Assembly: GCF_021130785.1 (NCBI RefSeq)
Contig: NC_060215.1
Location: forward strand, 118,258,501-118,322,500
DNA length: 64,000 nucleotides
Reading direction: 5' to 3'
From: Homalodisca vitripennis
Taxonomy: Eukaryota; Arthropoda; Insecta; Hemiptera; Cicadellidae
The position numbers and the translations under genes were made by a program. The notes beneath the pieces are model-generated. The model was not told the origin of the DNA and ran no database searches. It saw only the letters and a program-made list of their open reading frames with translations. Position 1 is the stretch's first letter. Each line of letters opens with the position of its first letter. Below are positions 12,205 through 24,400 of this stretch, one piece after another.

Positions 12205-13735
12205 GGTGCGCAAATGTATGTGGAGATTGATCATACAGAAGGTAAAACAAGACACAATATTGTAGAACGTTTTATACTAGCAGTTCGTGTGATGATAGGA
12301 TTGTAATTGGCCAGGTGACGGCTTCTTATGCGCTAATGTATGAGGAGGTACATCATACAGAGGATGAACCAAGACACGGTATTGTAGAAACGTATACTAT
12401 CAGTTCGTGTGATGATAGGATTGTAATTGGCCAGGTGACGGCTTCTTATGCGCTAATGTATGAGGAGGTACATCATACAGAGGATGAACCAAGACACAGT
12501 ATTGTAGAACGTATACTATCAGTTCGTGTGATGTTAGGATTGTAATTAGCCAGGTGACGGCTTCTTATGCGTTAATGTATGAGGAGGTACATCATACAGA
12601 GGATGAACCAAGACACAGTATTGTAGAACGTATACTATCAGTTCGTGTGATGATAGGATTGTAATTGGCCAGGTGACGGCTTCTCTTATGCGTTAATGTA
12701 TGAGGAGGTAAATCATACAGAGGATGAACCAAGACACGGTATTGTAGAACGTTATACTATCAGTTCGTGTGATGATAGGATTGTAATTGGCCAGGTGACG
12801 GCTTCTTATGCGCTAATGTATGAGGAGGTTACATCATACAGAGGATGAACCAAGACACAGTATTGTAGAACGTATACTATCAGTTCGTGTGATGTTAGGA
12901 TTGTAATTAGCCAGGTGACGGCTTCTTATGCGTTAATGTATGAGGAGGGTACATCATACAGAGGATGAACCAAGACACGGTATTGTAGAACGTATACTAT
13001 CAGTTCGTGTGATGATAGGATTGTAATTGGCCAGGTGACGGCTTCTTATGCGTTAATGTATGAGGAGGTACATCATACAGAGGATGAACCAAGACACGGT
13101 ATTGTAGAACGTATACTATCAGTTCGTGTGATGATAGGATTGTAATTGGCCAGGTGACGTGTATAGGTAGAACGGCGATTGTAATTGGCCAGGTGACGGC
13201 TTCTTATGCGCTAATGTATGAGGAGGTAAATCATACAGAGGATGAACCAAGACACGGTATTGTAGAACGTATACTATCAGTTCGTGTGATGATAGGATTG
13301 TAATTGGCCAGGTGACGGCTTCTTATGCGTTAATGTATGAGGAGGTAAATCATACAGAGGATGAACCAAGACACGGTATTGTAGAACGTATACTATCAGT
13401 TCGTGTGATGTTAGGATTGTAATTAGCCAGGTGACGGCTTCTTATGCGTTAATGTATGAGGAGGTACATCATACAGAGGATGAACCAAGACACAGTATTG
13501 TAGAACGTATACTATCAGTTCGTGTGATGATAGGATTGTAATTGGCCAGGTGACGGCTTCTTATGCGTTAATGTATGAGGAGGTAAATCATACAGAGGAT
13601 GAACCAAGACACAGTATTGTAGAACGTATACTATCAGTTCGTGTGATGATAGGATTGTAATTGGCCAGGTGACGGCTTCTTGTGCGGTAATGTATGAGGA
13701 GGTACAACATACAGAGGATGAACCAAGACACAGAC
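12205..13735. repeat. 119-bp satellite array, about 12 units
   Basis: The phrase TTGTAATTGGCCAGGTGACG recurs at 12301, 12421, 12540, 12659, 12781, 12901, 13021 and 13140, then near 13181, 13299, 13418, 13537 and 13656, so the unit is 119-120 bp. The first unit (from 12205) is degenerate. A truncated 41-bp unit sits at about 13140-13180. Some units differ by single bases (GGCC/AGCC, GGTACATC/GGTAAATC). One + frame reads through two units because 120 is divisible by three; it has no domain. Each unit contains AGGAGGT but there is no reason to call this a ribosome-binding site. Confidence 0.95.
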
Positions 13736-14772
13736 AAGTTAAGTTTCTTATTGATCATTAGACATTACATGGAATAGATCACGTCAGAATACTTATACTA
13801 ACAGTAAAATATTATCAAAATAATATAAATTATATAGTCATCGTTTCAAGACGCAATAGTATGCATGCAAAAGTATATTATAATAAGACATTATGTTAGT
13901 AAGACAAAAGTGTACCATATTAGCAGAACTATACACCAAAAAAAAAAAAAACTGATGCCAGATAAATAAAACTCTGACAAGTCATAAAATTACCTTTGTT
14001 CTAGCCAATAAATTATAAACTGTTTTAAACTTACCTAATACAACACTCTGAGCATTCAAAGGTAGTTTATTGAATAGATTTATTTCAACGGCCATATATG
14101 AAGATTGCATTTTAGAAAGTCGTGAAAGGTTTGCTGATCAGTTTAGCACCCCGAGTATCGTGAATATGAATGTGCTTATTTAGTGTCAGGTTATGTAATT
14201 TTATTTTTGTCATAGATTAAGCTGTAAAAATTGTAAAGATTGATGACTGTTAAAATGGCTTCTTTTTAAAAATCCTTCAAAATTGTTCTTAGAGGGTAAA
14301 GGGTAAGGTATAAGGTAAGAGTAATTATATCTCACTTTTAAAGTTATAATAAATTACCTTCACTTCTAAAATACTTATTAATTATTATAAGGTAGTAGTT
14401 AAGGAAACTCTAAATTGATGGATAAGTTAGTAGACAAATAATTACTGTCCACTTCACTATTGCAACTTGTAGGTTAGCAATTAAAGGGGATTAGTCACTG
14501 TTATTGTAAAAAATGCATTGTGTCCATTAAAATACACGTTCAGATCTAAAGTTAGCACTTCTTTGTTAATTTTTCATTGGTTGACAAGTTGACATTTCTC
14601 ACTAACGAGATTCAATACTTCATTCAAGACAAGTTATGGAGTGTTATTCTGAAGCAGTAATGATGTTGCCAATACAATAAGTACTTAACTGAAGTAGTTG
14701 TAGCCACGTAGTACTATATTACTTTAAACACAATTACTGTCATTTCCGTGTAGAGTGTTGGGCGTGAGAAGA
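13736..14772 (+). other. 5' flank of the GR gene
   Basis: AT-rich sequence between the satellite and the GR start codon, with a run of A at about 13938-13950. The promoter must lie here or nearby, but I see no clear TATA plus initiator pair. Confidence 0.4.
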
Positions 14773-15407
14773 ATGCCTAGACCTTACGTCTACAATATCC
14801 TGGGACCAGTAATGACACAAGTATACAGATGGTGGGCATGTCTACCTATATGTCACACTCCTGATGGCAGAGGTCTACCGGTCTACAGCAGCAGTTATTT
14901 CTGGTTCGGATCAGGTGTCATTGTTGTTCTACTTGTATTAGAAATTATTCTGATTCAATTCGACAACGAAGTACCAATTTATTTCAGAGTGAGTATGACC
15001 ATGGTGTGTGGTTTTAACGGCAGTTATGGTACTGTGTAGCAATATCCAAAGCAGAAGAGGTCTGTTCCGTAACATCATTCAGAATCTCTGCACGTTCGAC
15101 GATACGGCATCTACTCTCCACGTATCAGACAGCACCTGGCTGTTATACACCTTACCATGCTATAGCTTTGCAGTGCTCGCACCGGTGGCAGTAGTGTTCT
15201 TCCAAAGGCTAATGCAAGTTGGTACGAGTGATCGCATCAACGTTGGTCTGGTGATTTTTAACGTGCTCGTGTGGATGAGTGAATTAATGATTTGCCAAAC
15301 AGCGGTACAAATTAGGATTAGATTGAATATGGTGAATGTAGCGTTACAACAAATGGCAAAGACAGCAACCTCGCCCAATTCAATATTCACCATTGTAAGG
15401 CCTCAAG
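14773..15407 (+). CDS. GR exon 1 (N-terminus, TM1-TM4), one frameshift
   Basis: The exon starts at ATG 14773 ([12 protein letters not shown]) and ends at CAAG|GTAAGT, phase 1. TM1 is around [17 protein letters not shown]. The frame is open to a stop at 15037, while the next frame is open from 14999, so one extra base lies within 14999-15039, most simply in the GG or TTTT of TGTGGTTTT. After the shift come [11 protein letters not shown] (TM2), [16 protein letters not shown] TM3 and [14 protein letters not shown] (TM4). I tested whether a tiny intron (GTGAGT at 14989 to AG near 15054) could restore the frame; it does not. Confidence 0.8.
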
Positions 15408-18400
15408 GTAAGTAACATTTACGTTTTATAATTTACATGCAAACATAACAATAGATGTCACATGTTCTCGATATAATTATAATATCTCTGAAGCTGAAGT
15501 TCAAATTAAAACAACTATTAGGCACTGAATAACACAAAAGTAACATCACAAGGACATCACAAAGGAAACCATTGTCAATTAGATGTCACGCAAGGTGCAG
15601 TTAATGTTAACTGTACAGCGATAGACTACTACAGCGAGAGTTGCCAGTAGTGTAACTTATTCCGGTTAATAACCTGCTGATGATCGATGTCTAAGCTGGA
15701 GATGTACATAGTGACACATTATTTAGCATATAAACAGTTGCTGAGATATATAATGAAAACGATGAAAATACCTGATTTCCAATTTTACTGATTGTTTGTT
15801 TCACTGTGGAGCTGAAACTGTAGGGATGTGACGTGCTGAGCAGCACGTCGTGGGCGGAATAAGGGCCTCACTTCCAGAGGGAAAGAAGGCACCTACGGAT
15901 GTGGGACGGAAATAACGATGAGATGAGAAGTAGAGAGAAGCTGAAGTGTTGAGAACAGTACAATCGTTGTAGTTGTGGATTTAACATTAAAAATTCTCTT
16001 CCTCATTGACAAATAACATATACTTTTTACTTGCGGAAAAGAGTGACACTGTACTTAATCAAAACAAATTGAGATTAAAATAAACATAAATCACTTAGCA
16101 TTCTTCTTATGCCTGATTTAATATTTCATATTAAAGCATAATCACATTAAAATTAATGTTTCAATATTTGCAATGGAAAGGAAAATTATTAGCTTTTTAT
16201 CGCGTTAAGTTTAAATCTCGCTGTTGTTTGTTGGCACTAGTGGGAACTCAAAATCTATAAAAAGTTGAAATTGAATGAAAATGTATATATTTATGAGCGA
16301 TTAAGGTGATATACCCAGTCGTGAACCGCACAGACAAGAGTAAGAATGAATACGGGTAAGAAGCACGTGAAGATAAGAACCACAAAACACGGGAGTTACA
16401 GACCCGCAATTCGCAAACAGAATTAAATTGGTGGCCGTTAAGAACTCACAGTTTCCAGCCCCACTCTTCTATACCTAAATTTAGAATACTTTTCAGCCCT
16501 AGTCTTCCATACATAAATTTACCATTTAGGGAAAGGTTCACTATCGTAGACTATTGCGAGAGAACAGTCTATTGACATTATGTGACAGCCATGTAGAATA
16601 CTTTTCAGCCCCACTATTCCATACTTAAATTTACCATTTAGGGAAAGGTTCACTATCGTAGACTATTGCGAGAGAACAGTCTATTGACATTGTCAGACAG
16701 CCACATAGAATACTTTTCAGCCCCACTATTCCATACATAAATTTACCATTTAGGGAAAGGTTCACTATCGTAGACTATTGCAAGAGAACAGTCTATTGAC
16801 ATTGTCCGACAGTCATGTAGAATACTTTTTAGCCCCCCTATTCCATACATAAATTTACCATTTAGGGAAGGGTTCAGAATCGTAGACTGTTGAGAGAGAA
16901 CAGTCTATTGACATTATCCGACAGTCATGTAGAATACTTTTTAGCCCCCCTATTCCATACATAAATTTACCATTTAGGGAAAGGTTCAGAATCGTAGACT
17001 ATTGCGAGAGAACAGTCTATTGACATTATCCGACAGTCATGTAGAATACTTTTTAGCCCCCCTATTCCATACATAAATTTACCATTTAGGGAAGGTTCAG
17101 AATCGTAGACTATTGCGAGAGAACAGTCTATTGACATTATCCGACAGTCATGTAGAATACTTTTTAGCCCCCCTATTCCATACATAAATTTACCATTTAG
17201 GGAAGGGTTCAGAATCGTAGACTGTTGAGAGAGAACAGTCTATTGATATTATCCGACAGTCATGTAGAATACTTTTTAGCCCCCCTCTTCCATATATAAA
17301 TTTACCATTTAGGGAAGGGTTCAGAATCGTAGACTGTTGAGAGAGAACAGTCTATTGATATTGTCCGACAGTCATGTAGAATACTTTTTAGCCCCCCTAT
17401 TCCATACATAAATTTACCATTTAGGGAAGGGTTCAGAATCGTAGACTGTTGAGAGAGAACAGTCTATTGATATTATCCGACAGTCATGTAGAATACTTTT
17501 TAGCCCCCCTATTCCATACATAAATTTACCATTTAGGGAAGGGTTCAGAATCGTAGACTATTGCGAGAGAACAGTCTATTGACATTATCCGACAGTCATG
17601 TAGAATACTTTTTAGCCCCCCTATTCCATACATAAATTTACCATTTAGGGAAGGGTTCAGAATCGTAGACTATTGCGAGAGAACAGTCTATTGACATTAT
17701 CCGACAGTCATGTAGAATACTTTTTAGCCCCCCTATTCCATATATAAATTTACCATTTAGGGAAGGGTTCAGAATCGTAGACTGTTGAGAGAGAACAGTC
17801 TATTGATATTATCCGACAGTCATGTAGAATACTTTTTAGCCCCCCTCTTCCATATAGAAAATTTACCATTTAGGGAAAGGTTCCATATCGTGGACTGTTG
17901 AGAGAGAAAAGTCTCTTGACTTTGTCCGACAGCCATGTAGAATACTTTTCAGCCCCACTTAATTCCATATCTAAATTTACCATGTATGGAAAGGTTTACT
18001 ATCGTAGACTGTTAAGAGAGGACGGTTTATTGACATTGTCCGACAGCCATGTAGAATACTTTTCAGCCCCACTTAATTCCATATCTAAATTTACCATGTA
18101 TGGAAAGGTTTACTATCGTAGACTGTTAAGAGAGAACGGTTTATTGACATTGTGCGAAAGCCATGTAGAATATGTTTCAGCCACATTCTTCCATATTTAA
18201 ATTTACTATTTAAGGAAGGGTTTACTATCGTAGACTGTTGAGAGGGAGCAGTCTATTGAGAGACGGGACGATGAGTTCAGGCTAGACTGCGTTTGTTTCG
18301 GCTCCGTTTGTTCGCCTTGTTTTATTTATCTTTAGCGGATGATTGTGTAACTTGGCATAGTGTTAGATATACATGTTGTTACGTTAGTGTTAAAGTTTCA

Positions 18401-21400
18401 TGAAGTTTTGTCAAAGGAAAGTGTAGTTGTTTGCAAGTGTTCAGTTGCACTTTCGGGTTTTTGCAGCAACGACGGGCGGAGTTAAGCAGTTCAAGATCAA
18501 CCGGTCTGTCATATCGCCGAGCAAGGTGCGTCATGCCTCCCCCGGAAAAACCTTCTACAGTGAAGACTAGATCAATGAGTGACAGTGACATTTTGAGTTC
18601 ATTGAGTACTCAACTGGAAAGCCTTGTTAAGGAAATGCGTGAGTTTCGTGAGGAATCAAAGAAGGAAATGCGTGAATTTCGTGAGGAATCAAAAGCCATG
18701 GGAAAGTCGATCGATTATACAGTACACATGACAAGATAGACGAAGTAAAGGTTTTAATTAACGCCCGACGAGAAGATATTGACAAATGCCTCGACGTGAT
18801 CGATGTTCTTAAGGTGGAGAATTCGCAGCTACAACGTGAGCTAGAGCAAGTTAAGAAGGAGCTCTGCGATGTGCAACAATATTCGCGTAGAAACACGGTT
18901 GACATACAAGGTGTGCCCGAGAATAAGTTCAAGAATGTGTTTAAAGTTGTAAAGGCGGTGGCAAAAGTTCTGCGGTTCGACCTCAAGCCAGAAACGATTG
19001 ATGCGGTGCACAGACTCGCGGGCGGTAGCGGCGCGTCGAGACCACGGGGCATCATTCTCAAGTTTGTTCGGCGCGGGGACTGTGATGAGCTGTTGCGGCT
19101 GGCGAAAGTCAAGCGTGGGTTTCCAGCATCAGAACTTGACTTCTCATCCGAAAACAAAGTATTCGTGAACCCGTTACTTTCGAAGGCCTTCAGGGAACTA
19201 CTCTACCACGCCAAGTGTGCAGCGCGGGAGGGCCGAGTGAGGTTCGCCTGGTACAGTAACGGGAAGGTGTTGGTCCGCAAGAGAGACGGTCAGCCGGCGA
19301 TCCACATAACTTCTAAGCATCAACTGCAGGATCTGCAACGTGATGGGGCTTCCTAAAAGCAGTAATCTTCATAATTTATTATGTGGTATTTGTGTAAACT
19401 ACTTACTATTTTAGTGTTTGTTTTCACGCTTTAAAATATGTTTTGTTTTATTATAGTTAAAAATGGTTAGCAATAATTTCATTTATTATCAGAATGTTAG
19501 GGGTTTAAAATCTAAAGTGAACTAATTTTTTAGTAATATTTTAAGTTTAGAGATTGATATAGTGAGTCTAACAGAGACATGGCTTGATGAGTCCGTTTAC
19601 AGTTCTGAGTTATTCACGGATGAGTGGTCAGTTTGGAGGAGTGATGGTACAGACCTTGTGCGGGAGCGGGGGGTGCTGGTCGCGGTCAGGGACAGTGCCT
19701 GGCGCGCCGAGCCATTTCCGCCATTCTTAGATAACGAAATTATTTCGGTATTGTTGCTTAAGTTGATTAACCCCACCGGTTTCAGTTTCTATTTATGTAC
19801 AGTATACATACCGCCAAACTCAAGCTTAGTCACTTCCACCTCATTCTTTCAGTCGTTAGAAAATATGTTTTTTGTTAATGACAGAATTTTAATTATAGGC
19901 GACTTTAATCTTCCTTTAATTGAAAATAGTAAATTTAAATTTTCAAACGGAGGGGATCTATACAGATATTTTCATGAGTTTTTACAGTTTTATAATTTTA
20001 GTTTGTATAATGATATTGTGAATATCAATAATAGGACCTTAGATTTAGTCATGAGTAATTTTAAAGGTTTGTCAGTGGAAAGGTCCAGTTAATTTTTGGT
20101 TCCTGTTTACAACCATCATCCAGTTTTAGCGATTAGTCTGGTATTGACAAAAGGCAGGTGGCGTGCCGTTCCGCCTAATGAAATTAGATATAAATTTTCT
20201 AGAGTAGATTTTTTCCAGCTGTATACAACGTTTCAAAACGCTAATTGGGACCGCGTCCTTGAGGCGAACGATGCTAACGAATCAGTTGCTTGTTTCTACG
20301 AAATTCTATATTCTTGTTTAAATCAACATACAAGTGCACGTAGGCAGCGTCCATCGAAATATCCTTCCTGGTATACTTCAGATATAATATTTAAGATAAA
20401 AAAGAATAAATTTATAAATGTATTTAAGCGATTTAAAAATGCAGTTCATTTGGTGAAGTTTCGGCAGTGTAGATCAACACTCAAGCGTATGGTTAAACAG
20501 TCTTATGACAATTATGTACGTAAATCAGAAGAATCACTTGTGAGTGATCCTAAAAAGTTTTGGAGTTTCATTAATAAAAAAAATTTCCAAAATAAATTCC
20601 GTGGGTCAGCGGTTTGTCTGGGAAAATGAAACGTTTGATGATGGTTTGAGCGCAGCGCCTGGGTTTACTCGATATTTCAGTTCGGTTTACGACCGCGGTG
20701 AGTTCTTGGACTCAGACATGATTAATAAATCTCCTGTCATGAATGGAGTTAATAATTTTAATTTACGTTCCATTTTTGTGAGCGAGGTTTCTGCCGCGAT
20801 TCGAAAACTTCCGTCTAAGCGTTCATACGGGCCTGATTTGATTCCCAATTACATTGTCAAAGGTTGTTCAGAATTTGTTGAGAGACCGCTCTGTCATATT
20901 TTTAACCTGTGTTTACCTAACAAGTGTTTTCCGGATTGTTGCAAGATCACTATAATAACTCCAATATTAAACAAGGGTAACCGATTTGAAATCCCCAATT
21001 ATAGACCCGTAGCTATTTTATGTACTCCAGCTAAAGTGTTTGAACTAATACTTTTTGATCATGTATCCTTTCATATGAAAAAATATATCAGCAGTCGTCA
21101 GCATGGTTTTATGCCTTCGCGTTCTATAAGTACAAATCTGGTGAATTTTGTTAATTTTACTTCTTCAGCTTTGGACTCAAGGCATCAAGTCGATGTTGTT
21201 TATACGGACATGTAAAAAGCGTTCGATAAGGTTGACCATTTTATTCTTTTGAATAAAATGAACTACTATGGATTTTCAGCTGAAATAATATAATTTTTTA
21301 TCTCTTACCTTAAAAATAGACGGCAATTTGTTTCCTTCCAGGTACTTTTCATTTCATTTCATACAATAGAAAATTACTTCCTAGAATGTAGGTAAGATCA

Positions 21401-24400
21401 TTAATAAATATATTAAAACAAAGAGGACCTAAATTACTGCCTTGAGAAACTCCAGAGGGGGCTAGGAAGGAATCGGACTTGCAGATGACTTACAAAATTT
21501 TTTCATTAGTCAAACTACCATCTGATTGCGCAATTATACAAAACGACTTGGATTCACTTAATCAGTGGTGTAGCCGCAATAAATTGATGTTGAACGTATC
21601 TAAGTGTTCGACTATGTCATTCTATAGAATGTTACATCCAGTTTTATTTCCATATAATATCGATAGCACAGTTTTAGAAAGAGATGGAAGATTAAGAGAT
21701 TTGGGAGTTATAATTACATCAGATTTGCAGTTTAAAAGAGTTCAGAAACGTTTTTTAAATAACTTTGTATTTTAAGGTATTTGGATTCCGTATTTATCCT
21801 ATTTACACAGTAAGATATGTAGAGCTCTTAGAGATGTTTAAGTTCCATCGTTTGGATGTAAGGAGAAAGGTCGCAAGCCTTGTTTTTCTTAAGGGTGTCA
21901 TGTCTGGGTCCGTGGATGACCCCGAACTACTGGCGTGTGTGCCGTGGCATGTGCCGAGACGAGGAGGCCGAGCAAGTAGATTGCTCTCCGTGGAGTATGC
22001 TAGAACGGTGGGGCATGCCACTTCACCAATGTTGACGGCATTTAATTTGCTAAACAATGTTGCAAATAGTTTAGATATATTTTAAAAAACTATGGATTTT
22101 AAGAGAAAATGTTTTAATATTATTTCGCAAACCTTATAGTAGTAGTACCTATGTAGTAATATTTTATTTTTTAGCTCTAGTATATTTATATAAATTGTTA
22201 TTATAAAATTAAGTACTATATTATAATATATTTTTTTTGATAAAAGTAATAAGTTTGCGTTAATTTTATCATTATTATTTTTAGTGTGCAGACTGTTTTA
22301 CATAGATATTAAATTTAATATGAAAGTCGTTGTTTTTTCAATTTAATATAAGGATTTTATTTAATTTTGTTTTACAGGGGAGGTAAACCTTAGCATAGTG
22401 TTCCCTTGTAATTGGGCTTCATGCCTGTATGGGATACTTTTTGCGGGAATTTACATATATATAGTACATATTTTAATTTTATTAGTAATTATTGTTAGTT
22501 GTACGTAATTATTATTTATTTATGAACTGTTTTAATCATGTTTTATTTGTTTCATTGTATTTGAAATTGAGTTTATATAATCCTGCAATAAAGAGAGTTT
22601 TCTATTCTATTCTATTGACGTTGTCTGACAGCAATGTAGAATACTTCTCAGCCCCAGTCTTCCATACATAAATTTGCCATTTAGGAAAAGGTTCACTATC
22701 GTAGACTATTGCGAGAGAACAGTCTATTGAAATTATGTGACAGCCATGTAGAATACTTTTCAGCCCCACTATTCCATACTTAAATTTGCCATTTAGGGAA
22801 AGGTTCACTATCGTAGAATATTGCGAGAGAACAGTCTATTGAAATTATGTGACAGCCATGTAGAATACTTTTCAGCCCCACTATTCCATACTTAAATTTA
22901 CCATTTAGGGAAAGGTTCACTATCGTAGACTATTGCGAGAGAACAGTCTATTGACATTGTCCGACAGCCACATAGAATACTTTTCAGCCCCACTATCCCA
23001 TACTTAAATTTACCATTTAGGGAAAGGTTCACTATCGTAGACTATTGCGACATAACAGTCTATTGACATTGTCCGACAGCCACATAGAATACTTTTCAGC
23101 CCCACTATTCCATACTTAAATTTGCCATTTAGGAAAAGGTTCACTATCGTAGACTATTGTGAGAGAACAGTCTATTGAAATTATGTGACAGCCATGTAGA
23201 ATACTTTTCAGCCCCACTATTCCATACTTAAATTTACCATTTAGGGAAAGGTTCACTATCGTAGACTATTGCGACAGAACAGTCTATTGACATTGTCCGA
23301 CAGCCACATAGAATACTTTTCAGCCCCACTATTCCATACTTAAATTTGCCATTTAGGAAAAGGTTCACTATCGTAGACTATTGTGAGAGAACAGTCTATT
23401 GAAATTATGTGACAGCCATGTAGAATACTTTTCAGCCCCACTATTCCATACTTAAATTTGCCATTTAGGAAAAGGTTCACTATCGTAGATTATTGCGAGA
23501 GAACAGTCTATTGAAATTATGTGACAGCCATGTAGAACATTTTTCAGCCCCACTATTCCATACTAAGATTTACCACTTAGGGAAGGGTTCACTATCTTAG
23601 ACTGTTGAGAGAGAATAGACAATAATGAAACACATATTTATTTATTAACTGATACTAATACTAAACATTAAAGTTAATCATTGTATCTGGTAGAACAACC
23701 ATATAGGGAAGGTATTTTTAAATTACAGACTATTTAAATAGAAGTTTTGCTTATGAAATAGTAGTATAACTAAATAATATTTTCAATAGTACTCTCATAT
23801 ACAAATGATGAGTAAATTTAAGGCAATAATGAAACACATATTCATTTATTAACTGATACTAATGCAGTTAATCATTGTATCTGGTAGAACAATCATATAA
23901 GGAAGGTATTTTTAAATCGCAGTTTTGCTTATGAAATAGTAGCATAACTAAATAATATTTACAATACTGCTTACTCTCATACACAAATGATGAGTAAATT
24001 CAAGACAATAATGAAACACATATTTATTTATTAATTTATAATAATGCTAAACATTAAAGTTAATCATTGTATTTGGTAGAACAACCGTAAATACGGAAGG
24101 TATTTTTAAATTACAGACTATTTAAATAGCAGTTTTGCTTATGAAATAGTAGTATAACTAAATAATATTTACAATACTACCTACTCTCATACACAAATGA
24201 TGAGTAAAATCAAGACAATAAGGAAGATGTTGGGAGAGGCTACCTCTCACCTACTGTCGAGGAGGGGTAGCGGGTTGTATGCTCAGTCATGTCACATTGG
24301 ATGATGTTGGGAGAGGCTACCTCTCACCTACTGTCGAGGAGGGGTAGCGGGTTGTATGCTCAGTCATGTCACATTGGAAGATGTTGGGAGAGGCTACCTC

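Larger units (their letters stand above)
18260..22610 (+). mobile_element. Nearly full-length non-LTR retrotransposon inserted in the satellite
   Basis: The element has a 5' region, ORF1 (18533-19356) and ORF2 (19463-22085, endonuclease plus reverse transcriptase), then an AT-rich 3' UTR with a poly(A)-signal-like AATAAA at 22587 and a short TTCTA-repeat tail at 22600-22610. It is bounded on both sides by the satellite sequence TCTATTGA. The two-ORF layout, an AP-type endonuclease and the RT motifs place it in the Jockey/CR1 supergroup; I cannot fix the clade. It is dead: frameshifts, stops, an inverted segment and a deletion are listed under ORF2. Confidence 0.9.

Noticed and set aside
12343..12350. 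AGGAGGT resembling a bacterial ribosome-binding site
   Set aside because: Part of the satellite unit in an intron-bearing eukaryotic genome.
12315..12545. 76-codon frame in the 119-bp array
   Set aside because: Open only because the unit is near a multiple of three; no domain, and other units shift frame.
12205..13735. CRISPR-like repeat-spacer pattern
   Set aside because: Units are directly adjacent with no unique spacers, in eukaryotic DNA; ordinary satellite.
14989..15054. 66-bp micro-intron to explain the GR frameshift
   Set aside because: Donor and acceptor exist, but the joined frame meets a stop within a few codons.
16967..18200. Repeat-encoded peptides in the 112-bp satellite
   Set aside because: Frame changes every unit and stops recur; a by-product of tandem repetition.
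21361..21480. Twin priming as the cause of the LINE inversion
   Set aside because: Twin priming inverts the 5' end of a truncated copy; here both flanks are in normal order.
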